DNA of 64,000 bases from NCBI RefSeq assembly GCF_002844375.1, contig NZ_CP024199.1:2653001-2717000 (forward strand). Reading direction: 5' to 3'. Below, piece by piece: positions 41,714-51,328 of the stretch. The DNA comes from Thalassospira marina. Lineage in GTDB: Bacteria; Pseudomonadota; Alphaproteobacteria; Rhodospirillales; Thalassospiraceae. How positions within the stretch are numbered: the first letter of the stretch is position 1; each line of letters opens with the position of its first letter. Made by a program: the position numbers and the translations under genes. Below the pieces are notes generated by a model. The model saw nothing but the letters and a program-made list of their open reading frames with translations. It ran no database searches and was not told where the DNA came from.

Positions 41714-42706
41714 ATGGATTATCAACTTATCTGGGTCCTGCTGATCGCTTTTGCCGTGTTTGCCTATGTCACGCTGGACGGGTTTGATCTGGGCATTGGT
41801 ATTCTTTTTCCCTTTGAAAAAAAGGCGGAAAACCGCGGCAAGATGATGAATGCCATCGCCCCGATCTGGGATGGCAATGAAACCTGGCTGGTGCTGGGGG
41901 GTGGCGGGCTCTATGCCGCATTCCCCGCTGCCTATTCCCTGCTGATGACGGCGTTTTATGTGCCGGTCATTATCATGTTGCTGGCCCTGGTTTTTCGCGG
42001 GGTTGCCTTTGAATTCCGGTTCAAAAGCCGGGATCATACCGCACACTGGGACTTTGCCTTTGCTGCCGGATCCATCATTGCCGCAGCCATGCAGGGCGCA
42101 ATGCTGGGTGCCTTTATTGAAGGCATCGATGTGCAAAACGGCCATTTTGTTGGGGGACCGCTGGACTGGATCAGTCCGTTTTCCCTGTTTTGCGCCACTG
42201 CCGTTATTGTCGGCTATGCCCTGCTGGGTGCGGGCTGGCTGATCATGAAATGCGATGGCCCCCTGCAGGGCAGGCTGCGCGCCATTGCCAAGCCTGCGGT
42301 TATCTGGATGGCGGCCAATCTGGGTGTTGTCTCGCTGATGACAACCTATCTGAACCCGGCCTATGGCGAACGCTGGTTTTCAACGCCCAATATCTTCATC
42401 CTCGCGCCTATTCCACTGATCACCGCTGGTTTGTTGTTCTGGCTGTGGCATGCGGTGAAACGGCGGGAAAAAACCGTGTTTGGCATTACACTGTCGGTCT
42501 TTTTCCTGTGTTATCTGGGCTTTGGCATTACCCTGTTTCCCCATATCGTGCCACCAATCATGGGCTTTCGCGAGGCGGCATCACCCGATAACAGCCTGTC
42601 TTTCATGCTGGTGGGTGCGGCAATATTGCTGCCAATCATTCTGGGCTATACGGCCTATGCCTATTATGTGTTTCGCGGCAAAATCGACGATGCGGGGTAT
42701 CATTGA
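41714..42706 (+). CDS. cioB: Cytochrome bd-type quinol oxidase subunit II
   Basis: 330 residues with about eight or nine membrane segments. The family start DYQLIWVLLIAFAVFAYVTLDGFDLGIGILFPF and the motif PIWDGNETWLVLGGGGLYAAFP are CydB/CioB hallmarks. It pairs with CioA. Seventeen bases separate the genes, with AGGAG eight bases before the ATG. The tail HGDDxGYH-like end precedes the small third gene by two bases. Confidence 0.93.
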   Translation: MDYQLIWVLLIAFAVFAYVTLDGFDLGIGILFPFEKKAENRGKMMNAIAPIWDGNETWLVLGGGGLYAAFPAAYSLLMTAFYVPVIIMLLALVFRGVAFEFRFKSRDHTAHWDFAFAAGSIIAAAMQGAMLGAFIEGIDVQNGHFVGGPLDWISPFSLFCATAVIVGYALLGAGWLIMKCDGPLQGRLRAIAKPAVIWMAANLGVVSLMTTYLNPAYGERWFSTPNIFILAPIPLITAGLLFWLWHAVKRREKTVFGITLSVFFLCYLGFGITLFPHIVPPIMGFREAASPDNSLSFMLVGAAILLPIILGYTAYAYYVFRGKIDDAGYH

Positions 42707-42708
42707 TC

Positions 42709-42831
42709 ATGGCGAAACAGGCAAACAGCAAAACCAGCCGTCTTTTATGGTTTGCCGGGCTTTATCTGGCGGGACTGGTCACCATCACCATTGTTGCCTA
42801 TGGCCTGCGGGCCCTGATGGGCATTAACTGA
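42709..42831 (+). CDS. Small membrane subunit of the Cio oxidase (DUF2474-like, CydX analogue)
   Basis: 40 residues. A basic start (MAKQANSKTSR) is followed by one membrane helix (LLWFAGLYLAGLVTITIVAYG) and a short tail (LRALMGIN). It starts two bases after the cioB stop (TGATCATG). Position, length and the WFxGLYLAG pattern fit the DUF2474 proteins found behind cioAB, thought to stabilise the oxidase as CydX does for CydAB. It is below the length of usual gene callers. Confidence 0.85.
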   Translation: MAKQANSKTSRLLWFAGLYLAGLVTITIVAYGLRALMGIN

Positions 42832-42860
42832 CGCCTGACTACACACCAAACACCACATAC

Positions 42861-42889
42861 CAAACGGGCCGCGTGATGCGGCCCGTTTG
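42861..42889. terminator. Terminator between the cio operon and the convergent MFS gene
   Basis: CAAACGGGCCGC (42861-42872) and GCGGCCCGTTTG (42878-42889) form a perfect 12-base-pair stem with loop GTGAT. The T tract is weak, so termination may be partial. Confidence 0.75.
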
Positions 42890-42921
42890 CGTATAAATGA
42901 TAGGGGGTATGGTTTGTGCGG

Positions 42922-44115
42922 TCAGGCCGCTGCCACTGGTTTGCGCAGGCGTGCGCCCACAGTCATGGCAAGGCCCGCGATCATCATTAAAAATGACAAA
43001 GCCAGAATAACCCAGCCCGTTTCCGCCGGGCTGCCAGCAAGACCGACAATCAGACCTGATAATGGCAGGCTGAGATTGTTAAACAAAATCACCACGCCAG
43101 TTGTTTTGCCAAGGTCGCGTGCCGGAATAATCCTTTGCCGGGCAGTACGGATATAAACCGCATACATGCCATCAAACCCAAGGATCAGCACGAAACCCAG
43201 GGCATAAACCCAGTAATTGGGACTAAACGCCGTGATGATGCCGCCAATAATGACCATCACATAACCAATGGTGCCAATGCGACCAATGCCCAGATTAGTC
43301 ACAGCAATCAGCAACAAAACCGATACGGTCGCCAGCGCCCCCATGGTTTGCAGCAACGCATAATAATTGCTGGGCAATTCAAACAGGCCGGTCACCACCG
43401 CCGCCGAGGTTGCCAGTGTCGCCCCGAAAACCAGATTGATCGCTGCCGTTAACACCACCAGGCGCCGCAGGCCCGGCAAATACATCACATGGTGAAACGC
43501 CACGCGCAGCGGTGCCATAAACGGCGTTGTTGTAACTTCGGGTTCGATCAGTTCGACGGTATTGATCCGCCGCCACAAAATCATTGCCCCTTCGCCCAGC
43601 ATGAACAGCACCACTGCCCCACCAACAACAACCTGCCAGTTGCTGATGCCAAACAGCGTTGCCGCGGCAAGCGGCCCGATGATGATGCAGCATTGATCAA
43701 CCGTTTGCGACAGGGACTGAACCCGGTCAAACCGGGCAGTGGCAAAAATTTGCGGCAGCATGACTTCGCGCGCCATAAAACCCTGGCTGGCCAACACCCC
43801 GCAAAGGGCAGAAATCAGCACCACCCAGACCGGGTTGGGATAAAGCGCAAAACACACAAGCCCAAGGGTCGCAATCGCCGCCCGGCCCAACTGGGTAATA
43901 CGGATCAGGCGAATGGGCGAAACGCGGTCAGACAGGATGCCGCAAAATGGAAAGCACAGGGTACGCGGCAGGGTTTCCACCGCATAGGCAAGCCCGGAAA
44001 GGGCAACGCTTTCGGTCGTCTGGTAAACGACCAAAGGCACGATAAACAGTAAAAACTGATCGCCCAAACGGGCAGAAAACATCGAGGCAAAAAACAGTCT
44101 GGCATTAAGGGACAT
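42922..44115 (-). CDS. MFS transporter
   Basis: 397 residues with twelve predicted membrane segments. It begins LNARLFFASMFSARLGDQFLLFIVPLVVYQT. The loop between segments 2 and 3 reads GILSDRVSPIRLIR, the MFS G-x-L-x-D-R motif. Substrate is not readable; members of this group are drug or metabolite exporters. The frame extends to a TTG at 44154, but the ATG at 44115 is at the normal start of segment 1. Neither has a good RBS. Confidence 0.82.
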   Translation of the reverse strand: MSLNARLFFASMFSARLGDQFLLFIVPLVVYQTTESVALSGLAYAVETLPRTLCFPFCGILSDRVSPIRLIRITQLGRAAIATLGLVCFALYPNPVWVVLISALCGVLASQGFMAREVMLPQIFATARFDRVQSLSQTVDQCCIIIGPLAAATLFGISNWQVVVGGAVVLFMLGEGAMILWRRINTVELIEPEVTTTPFMAPLRVAFHHVMYLPGLRRLVVLTAAINLVFGATLATSAAVVTGLFELPSNYYALLQTMGALATVSVLLLIAVTNLGIGRIGTIGYVMVIIGGIITAFSPNYWVYALGFVLILGFDGMYAVYIRTARQRIIPARDLGKTTGVVILFNNLSLPLSGLIVGLAGSPAETGWVILALSFLMMIAGLAMTVGARLRKPVAAA

Positions 44116-44540
44116 GGGGCGGGACTTTCGCGGGAACGGCGTTGGTGGCGCCAAAAACGATAAATTGACGATATACCCGTCCTGCGTGCCGTCAATTGAA
44201 TCAGCACCGTAAAAAAGGCCGCCCTGCCATGCATTTAGCGCGCATATTCAAACGGATATACCCCGCCCATCCAATAGGCACACAACCGGATGGGGCCGTG
44301 TTTTCACAGGCAGTTCACAAGCAGCACAGCTAAATACATGAAAAATATGTGTTATTGAAAAAGCAACCTGCCAGGCCTTTGGTGAAAAGGTCCCCTCCAC
44401 AACCATGTTCATGGAAAACTCAACGGTGACCTGAAGCCAATTCTTCACGCACAAAGCAATGGCGCGAACAAATCGCACCATTGCTTGGCTGCTATAAAGG
44501 CAATCCTTTCAGCGCAGCAGGCCTGAACCAGGAACCGCAA
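44116..44540. other. Non-coding stretch between MFS and aminotransferase genes
   Basis: 425 bases. A minus-strand frame at 44248-44481 lacks motifs and RBS, so I do not call it. The only structure seen is the hairpin at 44454-44486. Confidence 0.5.
44454..44486 (-). terminator. Likely terminator of the aminotransferase gene
   Basis: AAGCAATGG (44454-44462) pairs with CCATTGCTT (44478-44486), with an inner GCGA/TCGC pair, 54 bases after the stop codon. The T tract is short. Confidence 0.5.
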
Positions 44541-45761
44541 TCAATACTGATTATGTACCCGCTTAATCAGGGCTGCCAACCGTTCGATACCGGATCGGAT
44601 ACGGTCGGGCTTTTCTGTTGCAAAGCTGAGCCGGGCCGTATTGGTGCCGGAATGATCACAGAAAAAAGCCTGGCCCGGCACAAACGCGACTTTTGCTTCC
44701 TCAAGGGCGAGTTCAAGCAATCGGCGGCTGTCGATATTTTCAGGCAAAGTCAGCCAAATAAACATGCCGCCTTGCGGGCGGGTATAGGTCACGCCATCGG
44801 GCATGAAATCATCAAGGGCGGCCAGCATGGTATCGCGTTTATGGCGATAGGCATCGCGCAGGCCATCAATATGGCCGGGAAACAGGCGACCAGCCGCGCG
44901 TAAGGCCACTTCCTGATTAACCGTTGAAACATGCAGATCACCCGCCTGCTTCATCAATACCAAACGTTCAATCACCGGGCGCGGGGCCGTAACCCAGCCA
45001 ATGCGCAAGGCTGGCGCCAGCGTTTTGGAAAATGTACCAAGTTGAATAACCGTACCTGCGGCCAGATCACCCCCGGTATCATCAAGTGCCAGCAATGATG
45101 GCAAACTGGTTCCATCATAGGAAAGTTTGCAATATGCGGCATCTTCAAGAATGACCGCTCCATATTTGCGAGCAACATCCAGAACCGCCAAACGGCGTTC
45201 CAGCGAATAGGACCGCCCGGTGGGATTTTGAAAGTCCGGGGCCAGATAGGCAATGCGCGCGCCATTGGCAAAGGCGGCTTCCAACTGCGCAATGATCGGG
45301 CCGTCATCATCCATATCAACACCCACATATTCCGGGCGGCGCATTGAAAAAGCCTGCATCGCGCCCAGATAGGTCGGTTTTTCCACCACAATCTGGCGGC
45401 CCGCTTCCAGCAGCAAACGGCCCAGCATATCAAGGCCCTGCTGTGCACCACAGGTAATCAGGATGTTGCTGATATCGCGCACGGCACCATTGGTGGCAAG
45501 GTCATCAACAATCCACTGGCGCAGGGCAGGCAAACCCTCGCTGATCGAATATTGCAGGCTGCGGCGACCTGCGGTGTCATCGTCCATCAGGTCGCGGTAA
45601 ACACTGTTAAAATCGCCGAGCGGAAACAGCGCCGGGTCCGGCACGCCGCCCGCAAAGGACGTAATTTCCGGCCGTTCAGCCACCTTTAACAAATCCCGAA
45701 TTTCCGATGCCGTCAGGGCGCGGGCATCACGCACGATCAAGTCATTCCATTGGACGTCCAT
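44541..45761 (-). CDS. PLP-dependent aminotransferase (2-aminoadipate aminotransferase-like)
   Basis: 406 residues, fold type I class I/II. LTASEIRDLLKVAERPEITSFAGGVPDP at the start, ITCGAQQGLDMLGRLLLEAG, YLAPDFQNPTGRSY, and PLP Lys in LGTFSKTLAPALRIGW mark the LysN/MocR-core group. There is no GntR helix-turn-helix, so it is an enzyme and not a MocR regulator. The frame runs up to 46082, but the ATG at 45761, with AGAGAAG upstream, begins at the conserved start. It is divergent from the arginine catabolic operon. A large inverted repeat lies directly behind its start. A role in the nitrogen removal of arginine or lysine metabolites is plausible. Confidence 0.85.
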   Translation of the reverse strand: MDVQWNDLIVRDARALTASEIRDLLKVAERPEITSFAGGVPDPALFPLGDFNSVYRDLMDDDTAGRRSLQYSISEGLPALRQWIVDDLATNGAVRDISNILITCGAQQGLDMLGRLLLEAGRQIVVEKPTYLGAMQAFSMRRPEYVGVDMDDDGPIIAQLEAAFANGARIAYLAPDFQNPTGRSYSLERRLAVLDVARKYGAVILEDAAYCKLSYDGTSLPSLLALDDTGGDLAAGTVIQLGTFSKTLAPALRIGWVTAPRPVIERLVLMKQAGDLHVSTVNQEVALRAAGRLFPGHIDGLRDAYRHKRDTMLAALDDFMPDGVTYTRPQGGMFIWLTLPENIDSRRLLELALEEAKVAFVPGQAFFCDHSGTNTARLSFATEKPDRIRSGIERLAALIKRVHNQY

Positions 45762-45771
45762 GGCGCTTCTC

Positions 45772-45819
45772 TTTAGGTCAGTTTTGCTGTCCTTATTAAG
45801 AAAGCAATACTGACCTAAA
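45772..45819. promoter_or_regulatory. 17-base inverted repeat at the aminotransferase promoter
   Basis: Left arm 45772-45788 (TTTAGGTCAGTTTTGCT) and right arm 45803-45819 (AGCAATACTGACCTAAA) match at 16 of 17 positions around an AT-rich 14-base spacer. It begins ten bases upstream of the aminotransferase ATG, so a bound protein would block the promoter or RBS. As RNA it would form a strong hairpin in the 5' leader. Confidence 0.7.
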
Positions 45820-45991
45820 TCAATATTATTTTTCACACAACGACAATTTTGAAATAAAATTACCAAACAGCCCAAAATGGCGACCGCAGGTAATTCCGTT
45901 TCCCGGTGAATATCCCGCAGCACCTGCCGGGTGGATTTTGGCACCCTGATCCGACCACAGATTTGCCGCCCCATTGCCCCGCAGGTTTTAA

Positions 45992-47233
45992 ATGACTGAT
46001 TATGCAAAATTCCAACCCTGGCTGGACTGGCTTGATCCGCGTCACGAACAGACGCTTGATCGCCTGAAGGCTTGGTCGGCAATCAATTCCGGCTCGGCCA
46101 ATATTGATGGCCTTGCGCAAATGGCAGATGCCATTTTGCCCGCCTTTGCCGAACTTGATGCAAAAACCAGCATCATTGACCTGCCCGATGGCGAAGCCGT
46201 CTCACCGGCGGGCGATGTCGTCCCGGTTCGCTTTGGCAAAATTCTGCATTTTCACAAGCGCCCGCAGGCACCTGTTCGTGCGCTGCTATGTATCCATTAC
46301 GACACGGTCTTTGGCATCGACAGCGCCTTTCAAACCCCGCGCATGGTCGATGACAACACCCTTAATGGCCCTGGCGTTGCCGATGCCAAGGGCGGCATTC
46401 TCACCATTCTAAATGCCCTTGCCGCCCTGGAACGCAGCCCCTTTGCTAATGGCATTGGCTGGGATGTTATCCTGAACCCCGATGAAGAAACTGGTTCGAT
46501 GGGGTCCGCCCCCTTTTTGGCAGAACGCGCACGCACTGCCGATTTCGGCATGATTTTTGAACCGGCATTGGCCGATGGCACATTGGCCGGGGCACGCAAG
46601 GGATCAGGCAATTTTTCGGTGCGTATTCGCGGCAAGGCCGCCCATGCAGGCCGCGAATTTTATGCCGGGCGCAGCGCCATGGTTGCCGCAGCACACTGTG
46701 TTAGCGCCCTTCATGCCCTAAATGGCAGCATTGGCGATGCCACCTTTAATATCGGCAAAATTGATGGCGGCGGGCCGGTTAATGTGGTGCCCGAAAATGC
46801 CGTCGTCCGGTTTAACGTGCGTGTTGCATCCCACGATGAACGCCACCGGGCCGAAGCTGCCATTGCCAATATCATCAACGATCTCAACAATCTTGATGGC
46901 ATCAGTGCGGAGCTGCATGGCCGCTTTGGCCGCGCGCCCAAGGAAATGGCGGGCAAAACCCGGGACCTGTTTGAATGGGTCCGTGAACTTGGCGGCGATC
47001 TGGACCTTGATATCGCCTGGAAGGCCACAGGGGGCTGTTGCGATGGCAACAACCTGGCCGAAGCAGGCCTGCCCAATATCGATACCCTGGGGGTACGCGG
47101 TGGCTTGATCCATTCCGACCAGGAATTTGCCAAAACTGACAGCCTGATCGAACGGGCCAAACTTTCGGCACTGATTTTAATGAAGGCCGGCGCGGGTGCG
47201 CTGCCCGCCAGTTTTATGAAGACGGAGAACTAA
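45992..47233 (+). CDS. M20-family amidohydrolase in the arginine operon
   Basis: 413 residues. The M20/CPG2 zinc metallohydrolase fold shows LCIHYDTVFG, GPGVADAKGGI (bridging Asp), NPDEETGSMGS (catalytic Glu pair), GKAAHAGREF in the lid domain, and RGGLIHSDQEF near the end. ATGGCCDGNNLAEAGLP resembles the acetylornithine deacetylase/carboxypeptidase G2 group. It begins the operon with astA, astD and astB. No astE is in the window, so it may cleave the succinyl amide of N-succinylglutamate, although that is inference. AGG lies seven bases before the ATG. Confidence 0.85.
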   Translation: MTDYAKFQPWLDWLDPRHEQTLDRLKAWSAINSGSANIDGLAQMADAILPAFAELDAKTSIIDLPDGEAVSPAGDVVPVRFGKILHFHKRPQAPVRALLCIHYDTVFGIDSAFQTPRMVDDNTLNGPGVADAKGGILTILNALAALERSPFANGIGWDVILNPDEETGSMGSAPFLAERARTADFGMIFEPALADGTLAGARKGSGNFSVRIRGKAAHAGREFYAGRSAMVAAAHCVSALHALNGSIGDATFNIGKIDGGGPVNVVPENAVVRFNVRVASHDERHRAEAAIANIINDLNNLDGISAELHGRFGRAPKEMAGKTRDLFEWVRELGGDLDLDIAWKATGGCCDGNNLAEAGLPNIDTLGVRGGLIHSDQEFAKTDSLIERAKLSALILMKAGAGALPASFMKTEN

Positions 47234-47236
47234 AAA

Positions 47237-48256
47237 ATGATGCGCGTGCGTCCCGCAATCATGGCCGACCTGGACCGACTGGTCGATCTGGCATCAAGTG
47301 CATCAAAGGGGCTAACCACCCTGCCCGCCAATCGCGATATCCTTGAAGCCCGCATTGCCGATTCCATCATTGCCTTTGAAAGCGACGTTGAAGGCCCCGG
47401 CGGGGAAAGCTATTTCATGGTGCTTGAAGATACCGAAAACGGCAAAGTTGCCGGCACCTGCGCCATTTATGCCGGGGTGGGCCTTTCCAAGGCCTTCTAT
47501 AACTATAAAATCCTTAAAATCACCCAATATTCGCACGAACTTAACGTCACCTCGACCTCGCACCTTTTGAACCTTGCCAACGATTATCAGGGCGCAACCG
47601 AGGTCGGAACGCTTTATCTGGACCCGGAATATCGCAAGGATGGCAACGGGCAGCTTCTGGCGCGTTCCCGCTATTTGCTGATGGGGTGCTTTGCCACGCG
47701 CTTTTCCGAAATCGTGATGGCCGAAATGCGCGGCTGGCAGGACAAGGACGGTAAATCGCCCCTGTGGGAAGCATTGGGATCGCATTTCTTCCAGCTTCCT
47801 TTCCCCGAGGCGGATTATATTTCAGGCATTGGCAATAACCAGTTCATCGCCGATCTGATGCCGAAATTCCCCATCTATGTCGAATTGCTACCCAAGGCAG
47901 CACAGGAAGTTATCGGTAAAACCCACGATGAAACGCGCCCGGCTTTGAACCTTCTGAAAAAGGAAGGTTTCCGGTTTTCCAATGCGGTTGATGTGTTTGA
48001 TGGTGGCCCCTGTGTTGATGTCCGTCTGGAGGATATCCGCACCATTCGCCATTCGCGCCTTGCAACCGTGCGCAAACTGGTGGACCGCAACAAATCCATG
48101 AGCCGCCATCTTGCCTGCACCATCGCACTAAAGGGTTTTCAGTCAAGCTGGCTGCACATGCTGCCAATCAACCGTGACAGCGTTGATCTGGACATCGCCG
48201 AAGCCGAACGCCTTGGCATCAAGGCAGGCGACCAGATCCGCTACGTCACGGATTAA
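47237..48256 (+). CDS. astA: Arginine N-succinyltransferase
   Basis: 339 residues. The family start RVRPAIMADLDRLVDLASSASKGLTTLP is followed by TEVGTLYLDPEYRKDGNGQLLARSRYLLMG, EMRGWQDKDGKSPLWEALGSHFF and KTHDETRPALNLLKKEGF. It transfers succinyl from succinyl-CoA to the alpha-amine of arginine, the first AST step. It follows the M20 gene by three bases. Two ATGs in a row exist, with GGAG upstream. Confidence 0.95.
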   Translation: MMRVRPAIMADLDRLVDLASSASKGLTTLPANRDILEARIADSIIAFESDVEGPGGESYFMVLEDTENGKVAGTCAIYAGVGLSKAFYNYKILKITQYSHELNVTSTSHLLNLANDYQGATEVGTLYLDPEYRKDGNGQLLARSRYLLMGCFATRFSEIVMAEMRGWQDKDGKSPLWEALGSHFFQLPFPEADYISGIGNNQFIADLMPKFPIYVELLPKAAQEVIGKTHDETRPALNLLKKEGFRFSNAVDVFDGGPCVDVRLEDIRTIRHSRLATVRKLVDRNKSMSRHLACTIALKGFQSSWLHMLPINRDSVDLDIAEAERLGIKAGDQIRYVTD

Positions 48257-48345
48257 GCTTCGCTGTTTCATCGCTGATACATCGCATTTTCGCCCGCCCT
48301 GCCGTTTTACGCAGGTTTCGGGCACCAAACAGGAAAGGACGCGCA

Positions 48346-49827
48346 ATGTCCGACAAAATGCATTCCGGCCTTTTTATTGCCGGCACCTGGGCCAGCGCCA
48401 ATGGCCCGGCTTTTTCATCGCTTAACCCGGCAACGGGTAAACCCGTTTGGCAGGGCAATGCCGCAAACAGCAACGATATTGATAATGCCGTTGCCGCCGC
48501 ACGCGCTGCCTTTGGCGCATGGTCGGCCCTTGCCGTTTCCGAACGCATCGAAATTCTGGAACGGTTTGCAAACCTGCTGGTGGATTATAAAGACACCATT
48601 GCACGCGCAATCAGCGATGAAACCGGCAAACCCCATTGGGAAGCCCTGACCGAAGCCAGCGCCATGGCGGGCAAAATTGCCATTTCCATTCGCGCCTATC
48701 ATGAACGCACCGGCACCAAAAATGGCGATGCACCGGGTGGCGGCCGGGCTGTATTGCGCCATAAACCGCACGGTGTTGTAGCCGTATTTGGCCCTTATAA
48801 TTTCCCCGGCCACCTGCCAAACGGGCATATCGTCCCGGCCCTGCTGGCGGGCAATTGCGTGGTTTTTAAACCATCCGAACTGACCCCGCTGGTGGCCGAA
48901 GAAACCGTAAAGCTCTGGCAGCGTGCCGGGTTGCCTGCCGGTGTTTTAAACCTGACCCAGGGCGAACGCGAAACCGGCATTGCCCTTGCCAACCATGCAG
49001 GCATTGACGGGCTGTTCTTTACCGGCAGTGCTGCCACCGGTCGCCATCTTTCACGTGCCTTTGCCGAACAGCCGCAAAAAATTCTGGCCCTTGAACTGGG
49101 TGGCAATAACCCGCTGGTGATTTGGGATGCAAGCAATCTGGGGGCGGTTGCCCATCACGCCGTAATGTCGGCCTTTATCACGGCGGGCCAACGCTGCACC
49201 TGTGCGCGCCGCCTGATCATTCCATCAGGCGCGGCTGGCGATCAAACGCTTGATGCCATTCTGGCACTGACCGACCGCTTGATTGTCGCGGCCCCCAGCC
49301 ATAATCCCGAACCTTTCATGGGGCCGGTTATTTCCAATGCGGCGGCGACCAACCTTATGAATGCACAGGACAGCCTGATTGAAAAGGGTGCCATCGCCCT
49401 TCGTGCCATGACACGCCCCGATCAGAACCTGCCCTTCCTGACGCCGGGTATTATTGATGTCACCCATGCCACCGAACGGGGCGATGATGAACTTTTCGGT
49501 CCGTTATTGCAGGTCATCCGGGTGGATGATTTTGACGCCGCGATGATTGAAGCCAACAATACCCGCTTTGGCCTTGCGGCAGGTTTGCTATCGGATGATG
49601 CCCGGTTGTGGCAACGGTTCCTGCGCGAAAGCCGCGCTGGCATTGTGAACTGGAACCGCCAGCTAACCGGTGCCTCAAGTGCCGCGCCCTTTGGCGGCAT
49701 TGGCGAAAGCGGAAATCACCGCCCATCGGCCTATTACGCGGCGGATTATTGCGCCTGGCCGGTGGCATCGCTTGAAACCGAAACATTATCCGCGCCCGAT
49801 ACCCTGCCAAACGGAGTCCGCCCATGA
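48346..49827 (+). CDS. astD: N-succinylglutamate 5-semialdehyde dehydrogenase
   Basis: 493 residues, an ALDH family member. NFPGHLPNGHIVPALLAGN (cofactor site), LELGGNNPL with catalytic Glu, and ITAGQRCTCARRL with catalytic Cys are seen; the GPYNFPGHLPNGHI and FKPSELTP segments are typical of AstD. It oxidises succinylglutamate semialdehyde to succinylglutamate, AST step four. AAAGGA precedes the ATG. Its stop overlaps the astB start by four bases (ATGA). Confidence 0.94.
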   Translation: MSDKMHSGLFIAGTWASANGPAFSSLNPATGKPVWQGNAANSNDIDNAVAAARAAFGAWSALAVSERIEILERFANLLVDYKDTIARAISDETGKPHWEALTEASAMAGKIAISIRAYHERTGTKNGDAPGGGRAVLRHKPHGVVAVFGPYNFPGHLPNGHIVPALLAGNCVVFKPSELTPLVAEETVKLWQRAGLPAGVLNLTQGERETGIALANHAGIDGLFFTGSAATGRHLSRAFAEQPQKILALELGGNNPLVIWDASNLGAVAHHAVMSAFITAGQRCTCARRLIIPSGAAGDQTLDAILALTDRLIVAAPSHNPEPFMGPVISNAAATNLMNAQDSLIEKGAIALRAMTRPDQNLPFLTPGIIDVTHATERGDDELFGPLLQVIRVDDFDAAMIEANNTRFGLAAGLLSDDARLWQRFLRESRAGIVNWNRQLTGASSAAPFGGIGESGNHRPSAYYAADYCAWPVASLETETLSAPDTLPNGVRP

Positions 49828-51200
49828 CCACGTCACACAACGCCAACACACCGTTTGCCATTGAAGCCAATTTTGACGGGCTGGTCGGGCCGACCCACAA
49901 TTATGCAGGCCTCAGCTTTGGCAATGTTGCCTCGACCAGCAATGCCACCGCCATTTCCAACCCGAAATCAGCCGCCCTGCAGGGCCTGACGAAAATGAAG
50001 GCCCTGCATGATATGGGCTTTGTCCAGGGGGTCTTGCCGCCACACGAACGCCCGCACGTCAAAACCCTGCGCGATGTGTTTGGCTTTACCGGGTCTGATG
50101 GCGAAATCCTTGCCAAAGCCTGGCAGATCAACCCCAATTATGTTCTGGCCAGTTCATCGGCATCGCCAATGTGGACGGCCAATGCGGGCACGGTATCACC
50201 CAGCGGCGATACCGCCGATGGCAAGGTGCATTTCACCCCGGCAAACCTATGTGCCATGTTCCACCGTTCCATCGAACACGAAGTCACCGGCCGCGCCCTT
50301 GCCGCGACATTTGCCAATGAAAAACATTTCACCCATCACCCTGCCCTGCCGGGTGTTGCGCATTTTGGCGATGAAGGTGCCGCCAACCACACCCGTTTCT
50401 GCGGGGATTACGGCCATCGCGGGGTGGAATTTTTTGTTTATGGGCGACATGCCTTTGGCAATAACCACCTGCAACCCACACGCTTCCCTGCCCGCCAGAC
50501 ATTTGAGGCCAGCAGCGCCATTGCCCGCTTCCATGGTCTAAGTGACGATCATGTGGTTTATGCCCAACAAAACCCGGACCTGATCGATGCTGGCGTTTTC
50601 CATAATGATGTGATTGCCGTGGGCAATGCCAATGTGATGTTTCACTATGAAAACGCCTTTGCCAATACGCCGGATGTCATCGGCGAAATTCGCCGGAAAA
50701 TGGATGGCATAGCCGATTTCACCGCCATCGAAGTCCCGCAAAGCCGCGTATCCGTCGATGATGTGATCAAAAGCTATCTGTTTAACTCTCAGCTTTTGCG
50801 CCTGCCCGAAAATGGCGACATGATGCTGATCCTGCCGATTGAGGCCGAAGAAACCATCCCGGTACGCGATTACCTTTATGACCTGATTGGCAAGGGTAAT
50901 ACGCCAATCAAACAGGTGAAATTCTTTGATTTGCGCCAAAGCATGCGTAATGGCGGCGGCCCGGCCTGCCTGCGCCTGCGCGTGGCCCTGACCGAAGCCG
51001 AACTGGCCGCCACCAACCCCAAAAGCCTGCTGGATGATACCGGTTTTACAAAGCTTGCCGCCTGGGTTGAAAAACACTATCGCGACCGCCTAAGCGCCGA
51101 TGATTTCTGTGACCCGCAGCTCCTGTCCGAAGTCCGCACCGCCCTTGATGACCTGACCCAACTGCTTGATCTTGGCCCGATCTATGATTTTCAGCGGTAA
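49824..51200 (+). CDS. astB: N-succinylarginine dihydrolase
   Basis: 458 residues. EANFDGLVGPTHNYAGLSFGN at the start, LGN-type arginine-binding segments, FSPSGDTADGKVHFTPANLCAMFHRSIEH-type core, and the catalytic Cys in GGGPACLRLRVAL near residue 381 mark AstB, a member of the guanidino-group hydrolase fold. It removes the guanidino nitrogens as ammonia and CO2 to give succinylornithine, AST step two. It overlaps astD by four bases. Confidence 0.95.
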   Translation: MTTSHNANTPFAIEANFDGLVGPTHNYAGLSFGNVASTSNATAISNPKSAALQGLTKMKALHDMGFVQGVLPPHERPHVKTLRDVFGFTGSDGEILAKAWQINPNYVLASSSASPMWTANAGTVSPSGDTADGKVHFTPANLCAMFHRSIEHEVTGRALAATFANEKHFTHHPALPGVAHFGDEGAANHTRFCGDYGHRGVEFFVYGRHAFGNNHLQPTRFPARQTFEASSAIARFHGLSDDHVVYAQQNPDLIDAGVFHNDVIAVGNANVMFHYENAFANTPDVIGEIRRKMDGIADFTAIEVPQSRVSVDDVIKSYLFNSQLLRLPENGDMMLILPIEAEETIPVRDYLYDLIGKGNTPIKQVKFFDLRQSMRNGGGPACLRLRVALTEAELAATNPKSLLDDTGFTKLAAWVEKHYRDRLSADDFCDPQLLSEVRTALDDLTQLLDLGPIYDFQR

Positions 51201-51328
51201 TTGAGCATACGGCAATGCCCCGCCGCATACCCTGCCGGGGGATGGCATGGCTTCAAAATTTAATGCCGTCGGGGGCATGGCACTATGACCGGGAAGAATA
51301 AAACGCCACCCTATCCGGGAGACCTGCC

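Noticed and set aside
44248..44481. 77-residue minus-strand frame between the MFS and aminotransferase genes
   Set aside because: No motif or ribosome-binding site, and the frame crosses a probable terminator hairpin.
44541..45761. MocR/PdxR-type regulator call for the aminotransferase
   Set aside because: The extended frame up to 46082 has no GntR helix-turn-helix and the real start is at 45761, so it is an enzyme.
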